Assembly: GCA_963740525.1 (NCBI GenBank)
Contig: CAVUEG010000006.1
Location: forward strand, 1,488,001 to 1,552,000
Direction: 5' to 3'
Length of the DNA stretch: 64,000 nucleotides
Source of the DNA: CAVUEG01 sp963740525
GTDB lineage: Bacteria > Actinomycetota > Actinomycetes > Propionibacteriales > Nocardioidaceae
In this document: in pieces, positions 8,577-18,244 of the stretch
How the letters are laid out: every line of letters begins with the position of its first letter
Numbering within the stretch: the first letter of the stretch is position 1
The notes under the pieces: model-generated
Databases searched by the model: none
The model's input: only the letters and a program-made list of their open reading frames with translations
What the model was told of the DNA's origin: nothing
Position numbers and translations under genes: made by a program

Positions 8577-10630
8577 TCGGGAACCACCGACACGGCCAGG
8601 GCCCCGGAGTTGTCGCCGTAGTAGTCGTCGGCGACCACGAACGACAGCGGTCCGTTGCGGGGAACGGTGTAGTGCAGCACGTAGGTGTGGTTCTTCTCGT
8701 CGCAGTACCCGTACCCGTCGCTCGGCTCCCATGTGAAGAGTCTGCCGTTGATGGTCAGGTCGCCCAGAGGCTGGGTGCTCCCGTTGAAGGTGCCCTCGTA
8801 GCGGACCGACCGCCAGTGCAGGTCCGACGTGGTGATCGTGCACTCGGCATCCGCCGCGATCCAGTCCGAGCCACCGCGCATCGAGTACGTGCCCGAGGCG
8901 GTGATCTTGAGCTGGGTTCCCTGGGCGTAGCTGGCCGCCGTCACCGTCGGCGTGGCGCTGTTGCCGGCCACGGTCAGGTCACCCGCGCCCGGCGTGGTGT
9001 CAGGGGTCGGTTCGGGCGTCGGGGTCGGGGTCGGGGTGGTTCCGACGTCGCCGGTGTACGGCGTGACGCTCACCCGCAGCGAGCCGTCGTTGTCGGCGTA
9101 CCCACTGGGGTCGAAGACCCGCACGTTCAGCGGCTGGGTGCGGTTGGCGTGCCAGACCCAGGAGTACGTGTGGTCCGAGGTGCAGCCCGGCGTCAGGGAC
9201 GTCCCGGCCTGGTCAGGGGCGACGACCTGCGGCACCTGGCCACGCTCGTCGAACTGCCCCATCTTCATCGCGTACGACGTCCGGCGCATCCCGGGGTAGG
9301 TCGTGGTGGACGCACAGGCCGCGTCGACACTCCCGCCGTTCCCGTCGTCCCAGGAGCCGCTCACCGTGACCTGGTAGTCGTGGCCGCCGGGGAGCACCGC
9401 GGGGCTGGTCACACCGGCGGCTGCCTTGGCCGGAACCGTCCAGGCAACGGTCTTCTTGACGACTCCCTGGTCGAGGATCCGGACCTTCAGCCGGCCGCTG
9501 TTGTCCTTGTAGCTGGTCGGGTCCCACACCGTGAGCGGGACTCGCCCGGTGCGCGACGCGGTGTACACCCAGCGGTAGGTGTGCGACTCGTTGTCGCAGT
9601 CGTCACCGTTGTCGGCCTCGGAGTAGAGGTCGTGGCCGTCGATGTAGAGGTCGAGGTGGTCGGCGTTCCAGTCGTCGGGACGCACGGAGCGGTCGCGTCG
9701 CCACCAGGAGTAGTCGGAGGTGCTGCACTCGGGGTCGGCGACCGAGGTGCTGCGCGCGTCGTACCGCCAGGTGCCGGTGGCCTCGATCAGGTAGCTGTGG
9801 CCGGCCTGCAGGGCGCGGTCCGTTCGGGTGCCCGCCCGGGCACTGGAGCGCACCATGACTGTCTCGCGGCGCAGGACCGGACCGGCCTCGAGCGAGGCGG
9901 GGCTGCGCGGCTCCGGGATCTCGACCGGGTAGCCGTGGTCGGGCCACTGGTGCGGGTCGGTCGGGGTCGGGGCGCCGCCGTCCGAGCCGCCGTTGTCACC
10001 CGAGCCGCTGCCGGAGCCACTCGGGGGCGGGGCCACGTTCGGGAAGCTGCGGGGGTGCCAGAACGACGACAGCTTGCGTGCCCCCGCCCAGCTCAGGGAG
10101 AAGTGCACGTGGTCGGTGTGCGGGTTGGAGCCGGTGTATCTGCGCCAGCCCGACGAGGCCGAGTAGGAGCCCCAGATCCGGTGGTTCCAGATCATGTACT
10201 GGATGCCGAGCCGGCGGGCCATCGCGTACTTGTTGCCGTACCGGTCGGTCTTGAGCAGCCAGGCGAGCAGGGTCTTCACCTGGCGACGGTCCACCGCGGA
10301 GTACGCCGACATCCCCCAGTCGAAGGCGCGACCCTCCTTGTGCTCGGAGGCGCCGCCGACCTTGCAAGACCGCGAGATGCCCAGACTGCGGGAGCGCGGG
10401 TAGGTGCGCAGGAGCATGTTCGCGAAGGCAACGGTGCCCGGCTTCGGGGCGGGCGTGCAGCGCTTCTGCCCGACGTACGGAGCGAGGTTCTCGATCCGGC
10501 GCAGGTAGTTGTGGGGCAGGTTCGGCACCCGCGCCGAGGCCGAGGCGGCCACGAGCGACGGGACCAGCGTGACCGTGGAGGCGACGATCACAGTGGCGAG
10601 GAACGTGGTGAGGCGGCGGTGACAAGACAA
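8573..10630 (-). CDS. Secreted LAS-fold (peptidase M15-like) wall hydrolase with three repeated C-terminal domains
   Basis: 685 aa from a TTG start at 10630, chosen because AGGGAG lies 7 nt upstream and a signal peptide follows directly (cleavage near VAASASA, res. 27-33). An upstream ATG at 10684 is possible but adds a polar extension. The N-terminal domain has zinc-ligand motifs SEHKEGRAFDWG (His97, Asp104) and HTDHVHFS (His174, His176), as in D,D-carboxypeptidase or ARB_07466-like enzymes. After a Pro/Gly linker come three related beta-domains of about 115 aa, each closing with a variant of WDPTSYKDNSGRLKV (also FDPSGYADNDGSLRV and ADDYYGDNSGALAV). These look like lectin-type binding modules. 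Predicted to cut or bind cell-wall material outside the cell. Coupled to the lipoprotein downstream. Confidence 0.82.
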   Translation of the reverse strand: MSCHRRLTTFLATVIVASTVTLVPSLVAASASARVPNLPHNYLRRIENLAPYVGQKRCTPAPKPGTVAFANMLLRTYPRSRSLGISRSCKVGGASEHKEGRAFDWGMSAYSAVDRRQVKTLLAWLLKTDRYGNKYAMARRLGIQYMIWNHRIWGSYSASSGWRRYTGSNPHTDHVHFSLSWAGARKLSSFWHPRSFPNVAPPPSGSGSGSGDNGGSDGGAPTPTDPHQWPDHGYPVEIPEPRSPASLEAGPVLRRETVMVRSSARAGTRTDRALQAGHSYLIEATGTWRYDARSTSVADPECSTSDYSWWRRDRSVRPDDWNADHLDLYIDGHDLYSEADNGDDCDNESHTYRWVYTASRTGRVPLTVWDPTSYKDNSGRLKVRILDQGVVKKTVAWTVPAKAAAGVTSPAVLPGGHDYQVTVSGSWDDGNGGSVDAACASTTTYPGMRRTSYAMKMGQFDERGQVPQVVAPDQAGTSLTPGCTSDHTYSWVWHANRTQPLNVRVFDPSGYADNDGSLRVSVTPYTGDVGTTPTPTPTPEPTPDTTPGAGDLTVAGNSATPTVTAASYAQGTQLKITASGTYSMRGGSDWIAADAECTITTSDLHWRSVRYEGTFNGSTQPLGDLTINGRLFTWEPSDGYGYCDEKNHTYVLHYTVPRNGPLSFVVADDYYGDNSGALAVSVVPE

Positions 10631-10800
10631 GACAAAGCTCCCTGAGATGTACGGGCGCGGCTCCTTCCCTGAGTCACGCCCCACCGGGGATTCTTTGTCG
10701 GATCAGAGGTCTTTACCTGGCTTCGGGGGGATATGGCCCGATCGGGTCATTTCGGGACCTTGGTCGGGCTATGGGGGACCTTGGTCCTTGGCACTAGCGG

Positions 10801-10873
10801 TGCCCCAGGCAGGAGTCGAACCTGCGACCTTTCGCTTAGGAGGCGGCTGCTCTATCCACTGAGCTACTGGGGC
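10801..10873 (-). tRNA. tRNA-Arg (anticodon CCT)
   Basis: 73 nt cloverleaf: acceptor GCCCCAG/CTGGGGC, D arm GCTC/GAGC, anticodon loop CTCCTAA (CCT, reads AGG), T arm GCAGG/CCTGC. CCA is not encoded. The two outermost anticodon-stem pairs (27-43 and 28-42) are mismatched (G/A and C/A) while the inner three are paired. The flanks (10631-10800 and 10874-11044) hold no gene. Confidence 0.92.
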
Positions 10874-11044
10874 GGGCGTCGAAACGCGCGCCCATCCTGC
10901 CACGGCGCCCGGGACGCTCGGAGACCAGTTCCACAACACCCCGAGTTGGAGTGGACGGCTCCAACCTTCACAATGGGAGGTTGGTAGGTCTTTGCGCCCC
11001 ACATCGGTGGTGGCGTCTCCGAGTGAAAAGAGCAGTAGCCCGAC

Positions 11045-12238
11045 GTGTCCGAATCCGATGCCGACGACTCCGGCCGCCACCGCGGTGCGGTCCCCGTCAA
11101 GCACAAGGTCGCCAAGACCGTGGGCGTCTCCGCCCTCGTGCTGCTCCTGGTGGGGATGACCGGTTTCCTGCTTGCCTACCGTCACCTCGAGGGCAACATC
11201 ACCGTCATCGACCCCGGCAACATGCTGGGCTCGCGTCCGGCGAAAGTCGTCGTCCCCGCAGCCCCGCACGAACCGCTGAACATCCTGCTGCTCGGCTCCG
11301 ACACCCGCGAGGGCAAGGGCAACGGCATCGACCACGCCGCTGCGGGCGCCCGCTCGGACACGACGATCCTGCTGCACATCAGTGCCGACCGGAAGCATGC
11401 GTACGGCGTCAGCATCCCGCGCGACACCATGGTCCAGCGGCCCGACTGTGGCGACGTCCCGGGCGGCTTCGACATGTGGAACAACGCCTACGCCTACGGT
11501 GGGCCGACCTGCACGCAGAAGCAGGTGGAGCAGGTGACCGGGATCCTCGTCGACCACGTCGTCGTGGTCGACTTCCGCGGGTTCCGGGCCATGGTCGACG
11601 CGCTCGGCGGCGTGCCCGTCTGCGTCCCCAGCGAGGTCAACGACCAGAAGCACGGCATCTATCTGCCGAAGGGGACCTACGACGTCACCGGGCAGCAGGC
11701 GCTGAGCTACGTTCGCGAGCGCTACATCCTCTCTGCGAACTCCGACATCGGGCGCATGGCCCGCCAGCAGGCGTTCCTCGGCGCGATGGCCAAGAAGGCG
11801 ATCTCCCTGGGCACCCTGACCAACCCGGTCAAGCTGTACAAGTTCCTCGATGCGGCCACCAAGTCACTCTCGACCGACGAGGGGCTCGCGCACCTGCGGT
11901 CTCTGGCCGACCTTGCCAAGCAGCTGCGCGGGATCGGGACCGAGAACATCCAGTTCCTCACCGCGCCCTTCGAGTCGTATCCCCCGAACCCGAACCGGCT
12001 GCAGCTGACCCCGGCCGCCAACCGGCTGTGGAAGCAGCTGCGTCGCGACAACGAGCTCTCGGGGTCGTACGTGAAGTCGATCATCAAGGCGTCCTCGACG
12101 CCTGGCGGGTCGGCTACGGGAAGCACCGAGTCTGCGTCCCCGAACCCTTCCAAGGGACCGTCCGCTGGCGCTTCCGAGACTGCCAAGCCGACGCAGGCGC
12201 AGCGCGACGCCGCGGCCGAGAACGGACTCTGCGCCTGA
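11045..12238 (+). CDS. LytR-CpsA-Psr (LCP) family cell-wall glycopolymer transferase
   Basis: 397 aa, GTG start. One N-terminal membrane helix (res. 25-46), then the extracellular LCP domain: NILLLGSDTR (79-88), GARSDTTILLHI (101-112), SIPRDT (123-128) and FRGFRAMVDALGGV. These Arg/Asp residues bind the polyprenyl pyrophosphate head group in known LCP enzymes. The role is attachment of glycopolymers such as arabinogalactan or teichoic-type polymers to peptidoglycan. A Ser/Pro/Thr-rich tail ends the protein. Stands alone, with no operon partner. Confidence 0.92.
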   Translation: MSESDADDSGRHRGAVPVKHKVAKTVGVSALVLLLVGMTGFLLAYRHLEGNITVIDPGNMLGSRPAKVVVPAAPHEPLNILLLGSDTREGKGNGIDHAAAGARSDTTILLHISADRKHAYGVSIPRDTMVQRPDCGDVPGGFDMWNNAYAYGGPTCTQKQVEQVTGILVDHVVVVDFRGFRAMVDALGGVPVCVPSEVNDQKHGIYLPKGTYDVTGQQALSYVRERYILSANSDIGRMARQQAFLGAMAKKAISLGTLTNPVKLYKFLDAATKSLSTDEGLAHLRSLADLAKQLRGIGTENIQFLTAPFESYPPNPNRLQLTPAANRLWKQLRRDNELSGSYVKSIIKASSTPGGSATGSTESASPNPSKGPSAGASETAKPTQAQRDAAAENGLCA

Positions 12239-12381
12239 GCGCCGGCCGGAGTTCGCAGGATTTTCTGCACCGACGCCCTGTTGCCGTTACCATCCCGTTA
12301 CCACACACTGTGAGATGACAGTGGGGGGTCAGGCAGGGGCTCTCCTGTCATGTCAGGGTGGGGCAAGTGGGGTCGGAAGCC

Positions 12382-13290
12382 GTGAAGATCGCGATCACCG
12401 GGGCAACAGGGGTCATCGGGCGCGCCGCCGTGCGCGCGCTGGTCGCCGACGGTCATGACGTCTTCGGGCTGTCCAGGTCGGCCCGCAACGAGTCCCTGCT
12501 CGAGTCCCTGGGTGCGGTGCCGGTCGCGGCCGACCTCTTCGACGTCGACAGCCTGGCCGCGCTCTTCTCCGGGTGCGACGCCGCGCTCAACTTCGCCACC
12601 CACATTCCAGCGGGCTACTCCGCGGTCCTCCCCAGCGCCTGGCGGGACAACGACCGGTTGCGCACCCAAGGGGTGGCCTGCGTCGTCGAGGCCGCCCGCC
12701 TGGCCGGCGTCCGTCGCCTGGTCCAGGAGAGCGTCTCGTTCCTGTACGTCGACAACGGGGACGGCTGGATCACCGAGAAGCACCCGATCGACATCACCCG
12801 GGCGACCGAGCCCGCCTCGGTCGGCGAGTCCCACGTCCAGGACTACGCCTGCGACTCGCGGCAGGGCGTCGTGCTCCGGTTCGGCACGATCATCGGCGAC
12901 GACCCGCTGACCCGCTGGATGCTCAGGTCCGCGCGCCGCGGTCGTCCCGTCGCCGCGGGCCGGCCGGAGGCCTGGTCGCACGTGATCCATGGCGACGACC
13001 TGGGCTCGGCAGTGGTCGCTGCGCTCTCGGCACCGAGCGGGGTCTACAACGTGGGTGCCGCACCGGTTCGCCGGGACGCACTCGCCCAGGGGTACGCCGA
13101 GGCAGTCGGCAGGGACTCGGCCGCGCTGATGGGCCCGCTGCTGACCCGGTTGGCCGGGCCTCGCCTGGAGCCGTTGTCGCGCTCGTTGCGGGTCTCCTCG
13201 GAGGCGTTCACCGCGGCGACCGGATGGGCCCCGCTCCGGTCGTCGTACGACGCGTCGTGGTTCGACGTGGTCGACCGGAGCAGCGTGTGA
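12382..13290 (+). CDS. NAD-dependent epimerase/dehydratase (extended SDR)
   Basis: 302 aa from GTG 12382. Rossmann motif ITGATGVIGRAAV at the very N-terminus; the usual YxxxK is replaced by a weakly conserved stretch after SFLYVDNGD, so catalysis as a sugar epimerase is uncertain. GTG at 12367 and 12358 are alternative starts; 12382 is chosen because the beta-strand KIAITG begins immediately. The last 4 nt overlap the next small gene. Substrate unknown. Confidence 0.8.
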   Translation: MKIAITGATGVIGRAAVRALVADGHDVFGLSRSARNESLLESLGAVPVAADLFDVDSLAALFSGCDAALNFATHIPAGYSAVLPSAWRDNDRLRTQGVACVVEAARLAGVRRLVQESVSFLYVDNGDGWITEKHPIDITRATEPASVGESHVQDYACDSRQGVVLRFGTIIGDDPLTRWMLRSARRGRPVAAGRPEAWSHVIHGDDLGSAVVAALSAPSGVYNVGAAPVRRDALAQGYAEAVGRDSAALMGPLLTRLAGPRLEPLSRSLRVSSEAFTAATGWAPLRSSYDASWFDVVDRSSV

Positions 13291-13478
13291 GCCGGCCCGA
13301 GCCCGACGCTGCAGCCGAGGCCCGGCGGCGCCGCAAGCTCGCCGAGGTGTTCGGCGACGTGCTGCCCGAGCAGACCGCGGACGACCGTGACGCCGACGAG
13401 AGTGCCTCCCGGGGAGAGCGCGACGAGGGCACCTCCGAGGAGTGGCTCCGGCGTCAGGTGCCTCCCCACCACGGCTGA
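13287..13478 (+). CDS. Conserved actinobacterial small protein
   Basis: 63 aa, GTG start overlapping the stop of the epimerase gene by 4 nt (GTGTGA). Highly charged, with KLAEVFGDVLPEQT near the start and a C-terminal EEWLRRQVPPHHG motif that I recognise from small uncharacterised proteins of Nocardioides and relatives. No signal or membrane helix. Function unknown; coupling suggests co-expression with the epimerase. Confidence 0.75.
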   Translation: MSRPEPDAAAEARRRRKLAEVFGDVLPEQTADDRDADESASRGERDEGTSEEWLRRQVPPHHG

Positions 13479-13499
13479 AGTCGCCTGAGACCCACCCGG

Positions 13500-13877
13500 T
13501 CAGACGCCGGGGCTGGTGCCTCCGCCGACGTTTCCGCCCGGCGTGCCCTGGGCGAGCAGGTCCCGGATCTCGGCCAGCAGGGCGATGTCGGCTGGCGTGC
13601 CGGAGGGCTCGGCCGGGAAGAACCGCTCCTTGGCCTTGGTGTAGGGCACCACGATCGCGAAGTAGACCACCGCCGAGATCAGGAGGAACGCGATCAGGGC
13701 GTTGCCGAAGGCGCCACCGGGCTCCTTGTCGTCGAAGGCGCCCTGTACCCCGGGAATGAGGCTGGTCAGCCACACGGTGAACGCGGTCACGACCGAGGCG
13801 AACGCGGCGCCCATGATGAACGCCACCGCCAGCTCGATCAGGTTGCCGCGGAGCAGGAAGTTCTTGAAGCCACTCAT
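13500..13877 (-). CDS. mscL: Large-conductance mechanosensitive channel MscL
   Basis: 125 aa, normal length. The N-terminus MSGFKNFLLRGNLIELAVAF and the first pore helix AVAFIMGAAFASVVTAF are the MscL signature; a second helix spans res. 68-90 and the C-terminus has the cytosolic helix IALLAEIRDLLAQ. Releases osmolytes on hypo-osmotic shock. The tail ends in a Gly-rich stretch. Convergent with the preceding small gene; the SAF gene follows upstream on the same strand. Confidence 0.96.
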   Translation of the reverse strand: MSGFKNFLLRGNLIELAVAFIMGAAFASVVTAFTVWLTSLIPGVQGAFDDKEPGGAFGNALIAFLLISAVVYFAIVVPYTKAKERFFPAEPSGTPADIALLAEIRDLLAQGTPGGNVGGGTSPGV

Positions 13878-13926
13878 CGGTTTCTCCTCACCGGCCCGGT
13901 GCCTGGTCCGAGCCAAGGCGCTCAGG

Positions 13927-14556
13927 CTAGTCGGCCAGGGTGAGGCTGAGATACCCCCGGACACTGGCCGCCGACAGGCGCGCCGCCTCGGTCGTGGTGG
14001 TGGCCAGCACGACGAGCCGACCGGAGAGCCCGAGCCCGAAGCCTGCCCGCCGGGTCGCCGGAATGGCCACCACAGGGGCCGCCAGCGCCACCGCTGTCGC
14101 ATCACCGGAGCCCTGAGGGTCGGTCACCCAGAGGTCGACCCGATCGCCCACCCCGAGCAGGGAGACGGTGCCCGGGTCCGGGATCCGCACCGGGATGGCG
14201 ACCCGGCCTGGGTAGCCGGTCATGAGTGGCTCACCGAGCAGCCGGACGTCGGTGATCGGCTCCCCGGCTCGGATGGGCGCGGTGGTGGTGCGTCCCAGCG
14301 CAGCCCCGGCCCGGAGGAGGCCGCTCGGCGCGGTCCCGGGGGCGAACCCGGCCGTGCGCAGGTCCTGGGGTCTCACGACGGCCCCCGCCCCGAGGTCGTG
14401 GGCCGCGACGGTGACGGGGACGGTCCGGACGGCGGGGCCGGCGGTCGCGTGCAGACCCGCGAGGACCGCCGCGCCGGCGCACAGGGCCGCGAGCGGTCGA
14501 CGGCGACGCAGGAGCGTGCGGCGGGTGGTGGCGTGGATCCGGCTCAGGCGGGACAT
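13927..14556 (-). CDS. SAF-domain protein (CpaB/RcpC-like)
   Basis: 209 aa. N-terminal basic segment and one membrane helix (res. 22-40), then a SAF domain (VTVAAHDLGAGAVVRPQDLRTAGF, broken here by domain loops) and a beta-rich C-terminal part with VGDRVDLWVTD. Resembles CpaB/RcpC proteins of Flp pilus assembly, but no pilus genes are in the window, and in actinobacteria such stand-alone SAF proteins are of unknown function. Lies between mscL and the FmdB gene on the same strand. Confidence 0.8.
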   Translation of the reverse strand: MSRLSRIHATTRRTLLRRRRPLAALCAGAAVLAGLHATAGPAVRTVPVTVAAHDLGAGAVVRPQDLRTAGFAPGTAPSGLLRAGAALGRTTTAPIRAGEPITDVRLLGEPLMTGYPGRVAIPVRIPDPGTVSLLGVGDRVDLWVTDPQGSGDATAVALAAPVVAIPATRRAGFGLGLSGRLVVLATTTTEAARLSAASVRGYLSLTLAD

Positions 14557-14615
14557 GCCCGCAGGCTAGGCAGCCGCGACCGGTCGCCGCTCCGCCCGTC
14601 CACAGGCGCTGAGGC

Positions 14616-14930
14616 TCAGGCGGCGCCGGCCTTGCTCGGGGAGCTGGTCGAGGGAGCCGGCGTCGAGGTGGAGCTCCCACTCGGAGTCACTGTCGAGGCG
14701 GCCGGTGCCGAGGTCGAGCCGGAGCTCCCGGCCGACGGCGAGGACTTCTCCGCGGCGCGGCTGTCGGTCTTGTAGAAGCCGGAGCCCTTGAACACCACGC
14801 CCACGGCCCCGAACACCTTGCGCAGGCGCCCGTGACACTCGGGGCAGACGGTGAGGGAGTCGTCGTGGAAGCTCTGCGCCTGTTCGAAGAAGTGCTCGCA
14901 CTCGGTGCAGGAGTACTGGTAGGTGGGCAC
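14616..14930 (-). CDS. FmdB-family zinc ribbon protein
   Basis: 104 aa. MPTYQYSCTEC...CPECHGRLRKVF gives the CxxC/CxxC zinc ribbon of the FmdB/CxxC_CXXC_SSSS family (res. 8-34), followed by VFKGSGFYKTD and a long Ser/Thr/Pro/Ala-rich low-complexity tail. Regulatory role was proposed for FmdB in methylotrophs; function in actinobacteria is not established. Divergent from the acylase gene with 85 bp between starts. Confidence 0.9.
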   Translation of the reverse strand: MPTYQYSCTECEHFFEQAQSFHDDSLTVCPECHGRLRKVFGAVGVVFKGSGFYKTDSRAAEKSSPSAGSSGSTSAPAASTVTPSGSSTSTPAPSTSSPSKAGAA

Positions 14931-15015
14931 CCGTGTCCTCCGGAGTCAGTCTGGTCGGGCCGGAAACATCGCCGCCGCGTGCCCTGATGCTGGCACTCGG
15001 CGATGACGACTGCCA

Positions 15016-17632
15016 ATGGTACGGCACAATGTGCCCGTGCCCGCTGTGCTGACCGGCTTCCGCTCCTGGCCACGCCTCGCTCGATGGACGACCGTGGTGG
15101 CCGCTCTCCTTGCGCTGGTGCTCGTCGTCGCCCTGGTCGCCGCAGTCACCGTCGTGCGTCGGTCGTTCCCCCAGACCGACGGCGAGATCGCCGTACCGGG
15201 GCTGAGCCACCAGGTCGAGGTGGTCCGCGATGCCCACGGCATCCCGCAGGTGTACGCCGACACCAGCGACGACCTCTTCTACGCGCAGGGGTTCGTCGAG
15301 GCCCAGGACCGGTTCTGGGAGATGGACTTCCGGCGTCATGTCACCGCAGGCCGGCTGAGCGAGCTGCTCGGCAAGGAAGCGCTGCAGACCGACATGTACG
15401 TCCGCACGATGGGGTGGCGACGGGTCGCGGAGAAGGAGCTGGCGCTGCTGGCCCCCGAGACGGTGCAGTACCTCGAGTCGTTCAGCGCAGGAGTCAACGC
15501 CTACCTGCACACGCACTCGACCTCGCAGATGTCCTTGGAGTACTCCGTGCTGGCCCTCGACGGTCTGGAGTACACCCCCGAGGACTGGACCCCGGTGGAC
15601 TCGCTGGCCTGGCTCAAGGCCATGGCCTGGGACCTGCGCGGCAACATGGAGGCCGAGGTGCAGCGCGCGCTGCTGTCGGTCGACTACACCCCGGAGGAGA
15701 TCTCCAGCCTCTACCCTCCCTACCCGTACGCCGAGCACCGCCCGATCGTCGAGGGCGGCGGGGTCGTGGACGGTGTCTTCGAGCAGGACGCCACCCGGTC
15801 GGGCAGCCGCAAGCCGGCGCGCGCGCCGCTGTCGCCGGCGATGGTCGAGGCCCTACGAGGGATCCACCGGGACCTCGCCTCGCTGCCCGAGCTGCTCGGC
15901 CACGGTCAGGGACTCGGCTCCAACTCCTGGGTGGTCTCCGGCGAGCACACGACGACCGGGAAACCCCTGCTGGCCAACGACCCGCACCTCGGCGTGACCA
16001 TGCCGGGGATCTGGTACCAGATCGGCCTGCACTGCCGCACGGTCGGGCCGGACTGCCCGTTCGACGTCTCCGGGTTCACGTTCTCCGGTCTCCCCGGGGT
16101 CGTCATCGGCCACAACGCCGACATCGCGTGGGGGTTCACCAACCTCGGACCGGACGTCACCGACCTCTACCTCGAGAAGCTGCACGACAAGACCTACCTC
16201 TACGACGGCCAGCAGCACTTCCTGCGCACCCGCACCGAGAAGGATCGTGGTCCGCGGACGCGACGAGCCGTTCACCTTCACGGTGCGCTCGACGGGCCAC
16301 GGACCGCTGCTGTCGGACGTCTCGGCGGAGCTCAGCACCGTCGGCGCGAACGCGCCGGTGCCCGAGGGGTCGCCGTACGCCGGCTCGGGGTACGCCGTCG
16401 CGCTCGAGTGGACGGCCCTCACGCCGCGGCCCACCATGGACGCGATCTTCGAGCTGGACACCGCCTCGAACTGGGACGAGTTCCGGGTCGCCGCCTCCCA
16501 CTTCACCGTGCCCGCGCAGAACCTCGTCTACGCGGACCGCGAGGGCAACATCGGCTACCAGGCGCCTGGTGAGATCCCGATCCGCAGGTCGGGCAACGAC
16601 GGGGAGTACCCCGCCGAGGGTTGGCTGCCGTCCAACGACTGGTCCGGCGACTACGTGCCCTTCGACGCGCTGCCCAGCGTGCTCAACCCTGACCAGGGCT
16701 ACCTGGTGACCGCCAACCAGGCCGTCACCGGCCGGAGGTACCCCTACTTCCTCGGCGACGACTGGGACTACGGCTACCGCAGCCAGCGGATCAACGACCA
16801 GCTGGCGGCCATGCTGGCGCGGGGGCCGGTCGACGTGGCCGACATGACCGCGCTCCAGCTCGACACCCACAACGCCCTGGCGGCGGAGCTGATCCCCCAT
16901 CTCCAGTCGATCCTGATGCCCACGTCGTACTACGCGGCCGGGCAGCGACTCCTCGACGGCTGGGACGGCGACCAGCCACCCGACTCGGCCGCGGCGGCCT
17001 ACTTCAACGCGGTGTACCGCAACATCCTCGCCCTCACCTTCCACGACCAGATGCGCGAGTCGCTCTGGCCGACGGGCAGCTCGCGATGGTGGGCCGTGCT
17101 GTCGCGGCTGCTCGAGCAGCCCACCAGCAAGTGGTGGGACGACGTCTCCACCGAAACCGTGGTCGAGACCCGCGACGACATCCTCACCCAGGCCATGGAG
17201 GACGCGCGCAACGACCTGACCCGGCTGCAGGCCAGACGGGCCGTGGACTGGAGCTGGGGCCACCAGCACCGGCTCAACCTGGAGAACCAGTCCCTGGGGC
17301 AGTCCGGCATCGGACTCGTCCGCTGGCTCTTCAACCGCGGCGGCTACGAGGTCGGCGGGGGTGGTTCGGCGGTCGACGCGACCACCTGGAACCCCGCTGT
17401 CGGGTTCGACGTGACCGCCGCGCCCTCGATGCGGATGGTCGTCTCGCTGGCCGACTTCGACGACTCGCGCTGGGTGAACCTCACCGGAGTCTCGGGGCAC
17501 GCCTTCAGCTCGCACTACACCGACCAGACCGACCTGTGGGTCAGCGGTGACACCTTGGCCTGGCCCTTCTCCAAGGAGCAGGTGGCCGCCGACGCCGACG
17601 ACCGGCTCAGCCTGGTGCCGGGAGCCGGCTGA
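15016..17632 (+). CDS. Penicillin acylase family N-terminal nucleophile amidohydrolase (frameshifted)
   Basis: 871 aa after removing one extra base. Membrane/signal helix at res. 20-47, alpha-subunit-like region, then the autocleavage site GLG-SNSW: Ser302 would become the N-terminal nucleophile of the beta chain. ANDPHLG and GLPGVVIGHN are further family motifs. The frame breaks at 16241-16243 (AAGG where AAG is expected); downstream the second frame continues smoothly from VVRGRDEPFTF to the stop at 17632, with total length correct for the family. I therefore treat it as one gene with a sequence error. Likely hydrolyses amides such as acyl-homoserine lactones or beta-lactams; substrate unknown. 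Convergent with the following gene, overlapping by 26 nt. Confidence 0.85.
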
Positions 17633-18197
17633 GGCCCTCGGACGTGACGACCGCCGTGACCGGCCGGTCGTGCTCCTGGGTGGGTACGCCGCCGAGCACC
17701 TCGTCCTCGTGCAGCACGGCGCACGTGAGTGTGCCGACCGGGACCCGCGCCAGGGCGCGGTCGTAGCTCCCGCCACCGCGGCCCAGCCGCATCCCGGTCC
17801 GGTCGACGGCGAGCGCCGGGACGATCACGACGTCCGCGGTCGCCACCGCGTCGCGGCCCAGCCGTGGGCCGGTCGCCTCGAGCAGCCCGCGGCCCGCCGT
17901 CGCCAGCGAGGCCGGCCCGTCGTAGAGCGACCAGTCGAGGTCCCCGTCGGGCTCCAGCACCGGGAGGATCACCCGCTTCCCCGCGGCGACCAGGGACTCG
18001 AGGAGCGGTCCGGTGCCCGGTTCGGGGCCGACCGAGACGTAGCAGGCGACGGTGGCCGCGCGGCGTACCTCGGGATCGGCGAGCAGGTGGTCGGCGATGG
18101 CCCGCGCCTCCACGCCGAGCTCGGCCAGGCTGCGTCGCCGCCGTGCGGTCAGCAGCTGGTCGCGCAGGGCCACCTTCGCACCGTCGAACCCATCCAC
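17607..18197 (-). CDS. 5-formyltetrahydrofolate cyclo-ligase
   Basis: 196 aa. ATP-dependent conversion of 5-formyl-THF to 5,10-methenyl-THF. The family motif GMRLGRGGGSYDR is intact (res. 134-146) and the N-terminus KVALRDQLLTARRRRS supplies the usual basic residues. The stop lies inside the end of the acylase gene on the other strand. Divergent from the uridylyltransferase gene with only 47 bp between starts, so the promoters must be close or overlapping. Confidence 0.93.
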   Translation of the reverse strand: MDGFDGAKVALRDQLLTARRRRSLAELGVEARAIADHLLADPEVRRAATVACYVSVGPEPGTGPLLESLVAAGKRVILPVLEPDGDLDWSLYDGPASLATAGRGLLEATGPRLGRDAVATADVVIVPALAVDRTGMRLGRGGGSYDRALARVPVGTLTCAVLHEDEVLGGVPTQEHDRPVTAVVTSEGLSRLPAPG

Positions 18198-18244
18198 GCA
18201 CTCACCCTACGGGCGGCCGTGGCGGGGCCCCTACGATCGGGTCC

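Noticed and set aside
8570..10645. 691-codon open frame on the + strand opposite the wall peptidase
   Set aside because: Arg/Gly/Val-rich translation without domains, fully antisense to a gene with clear motifs; an artefact of high G+C. The same applies to 2428-4011 +, 24091-26547 + and 54336-55817 -.
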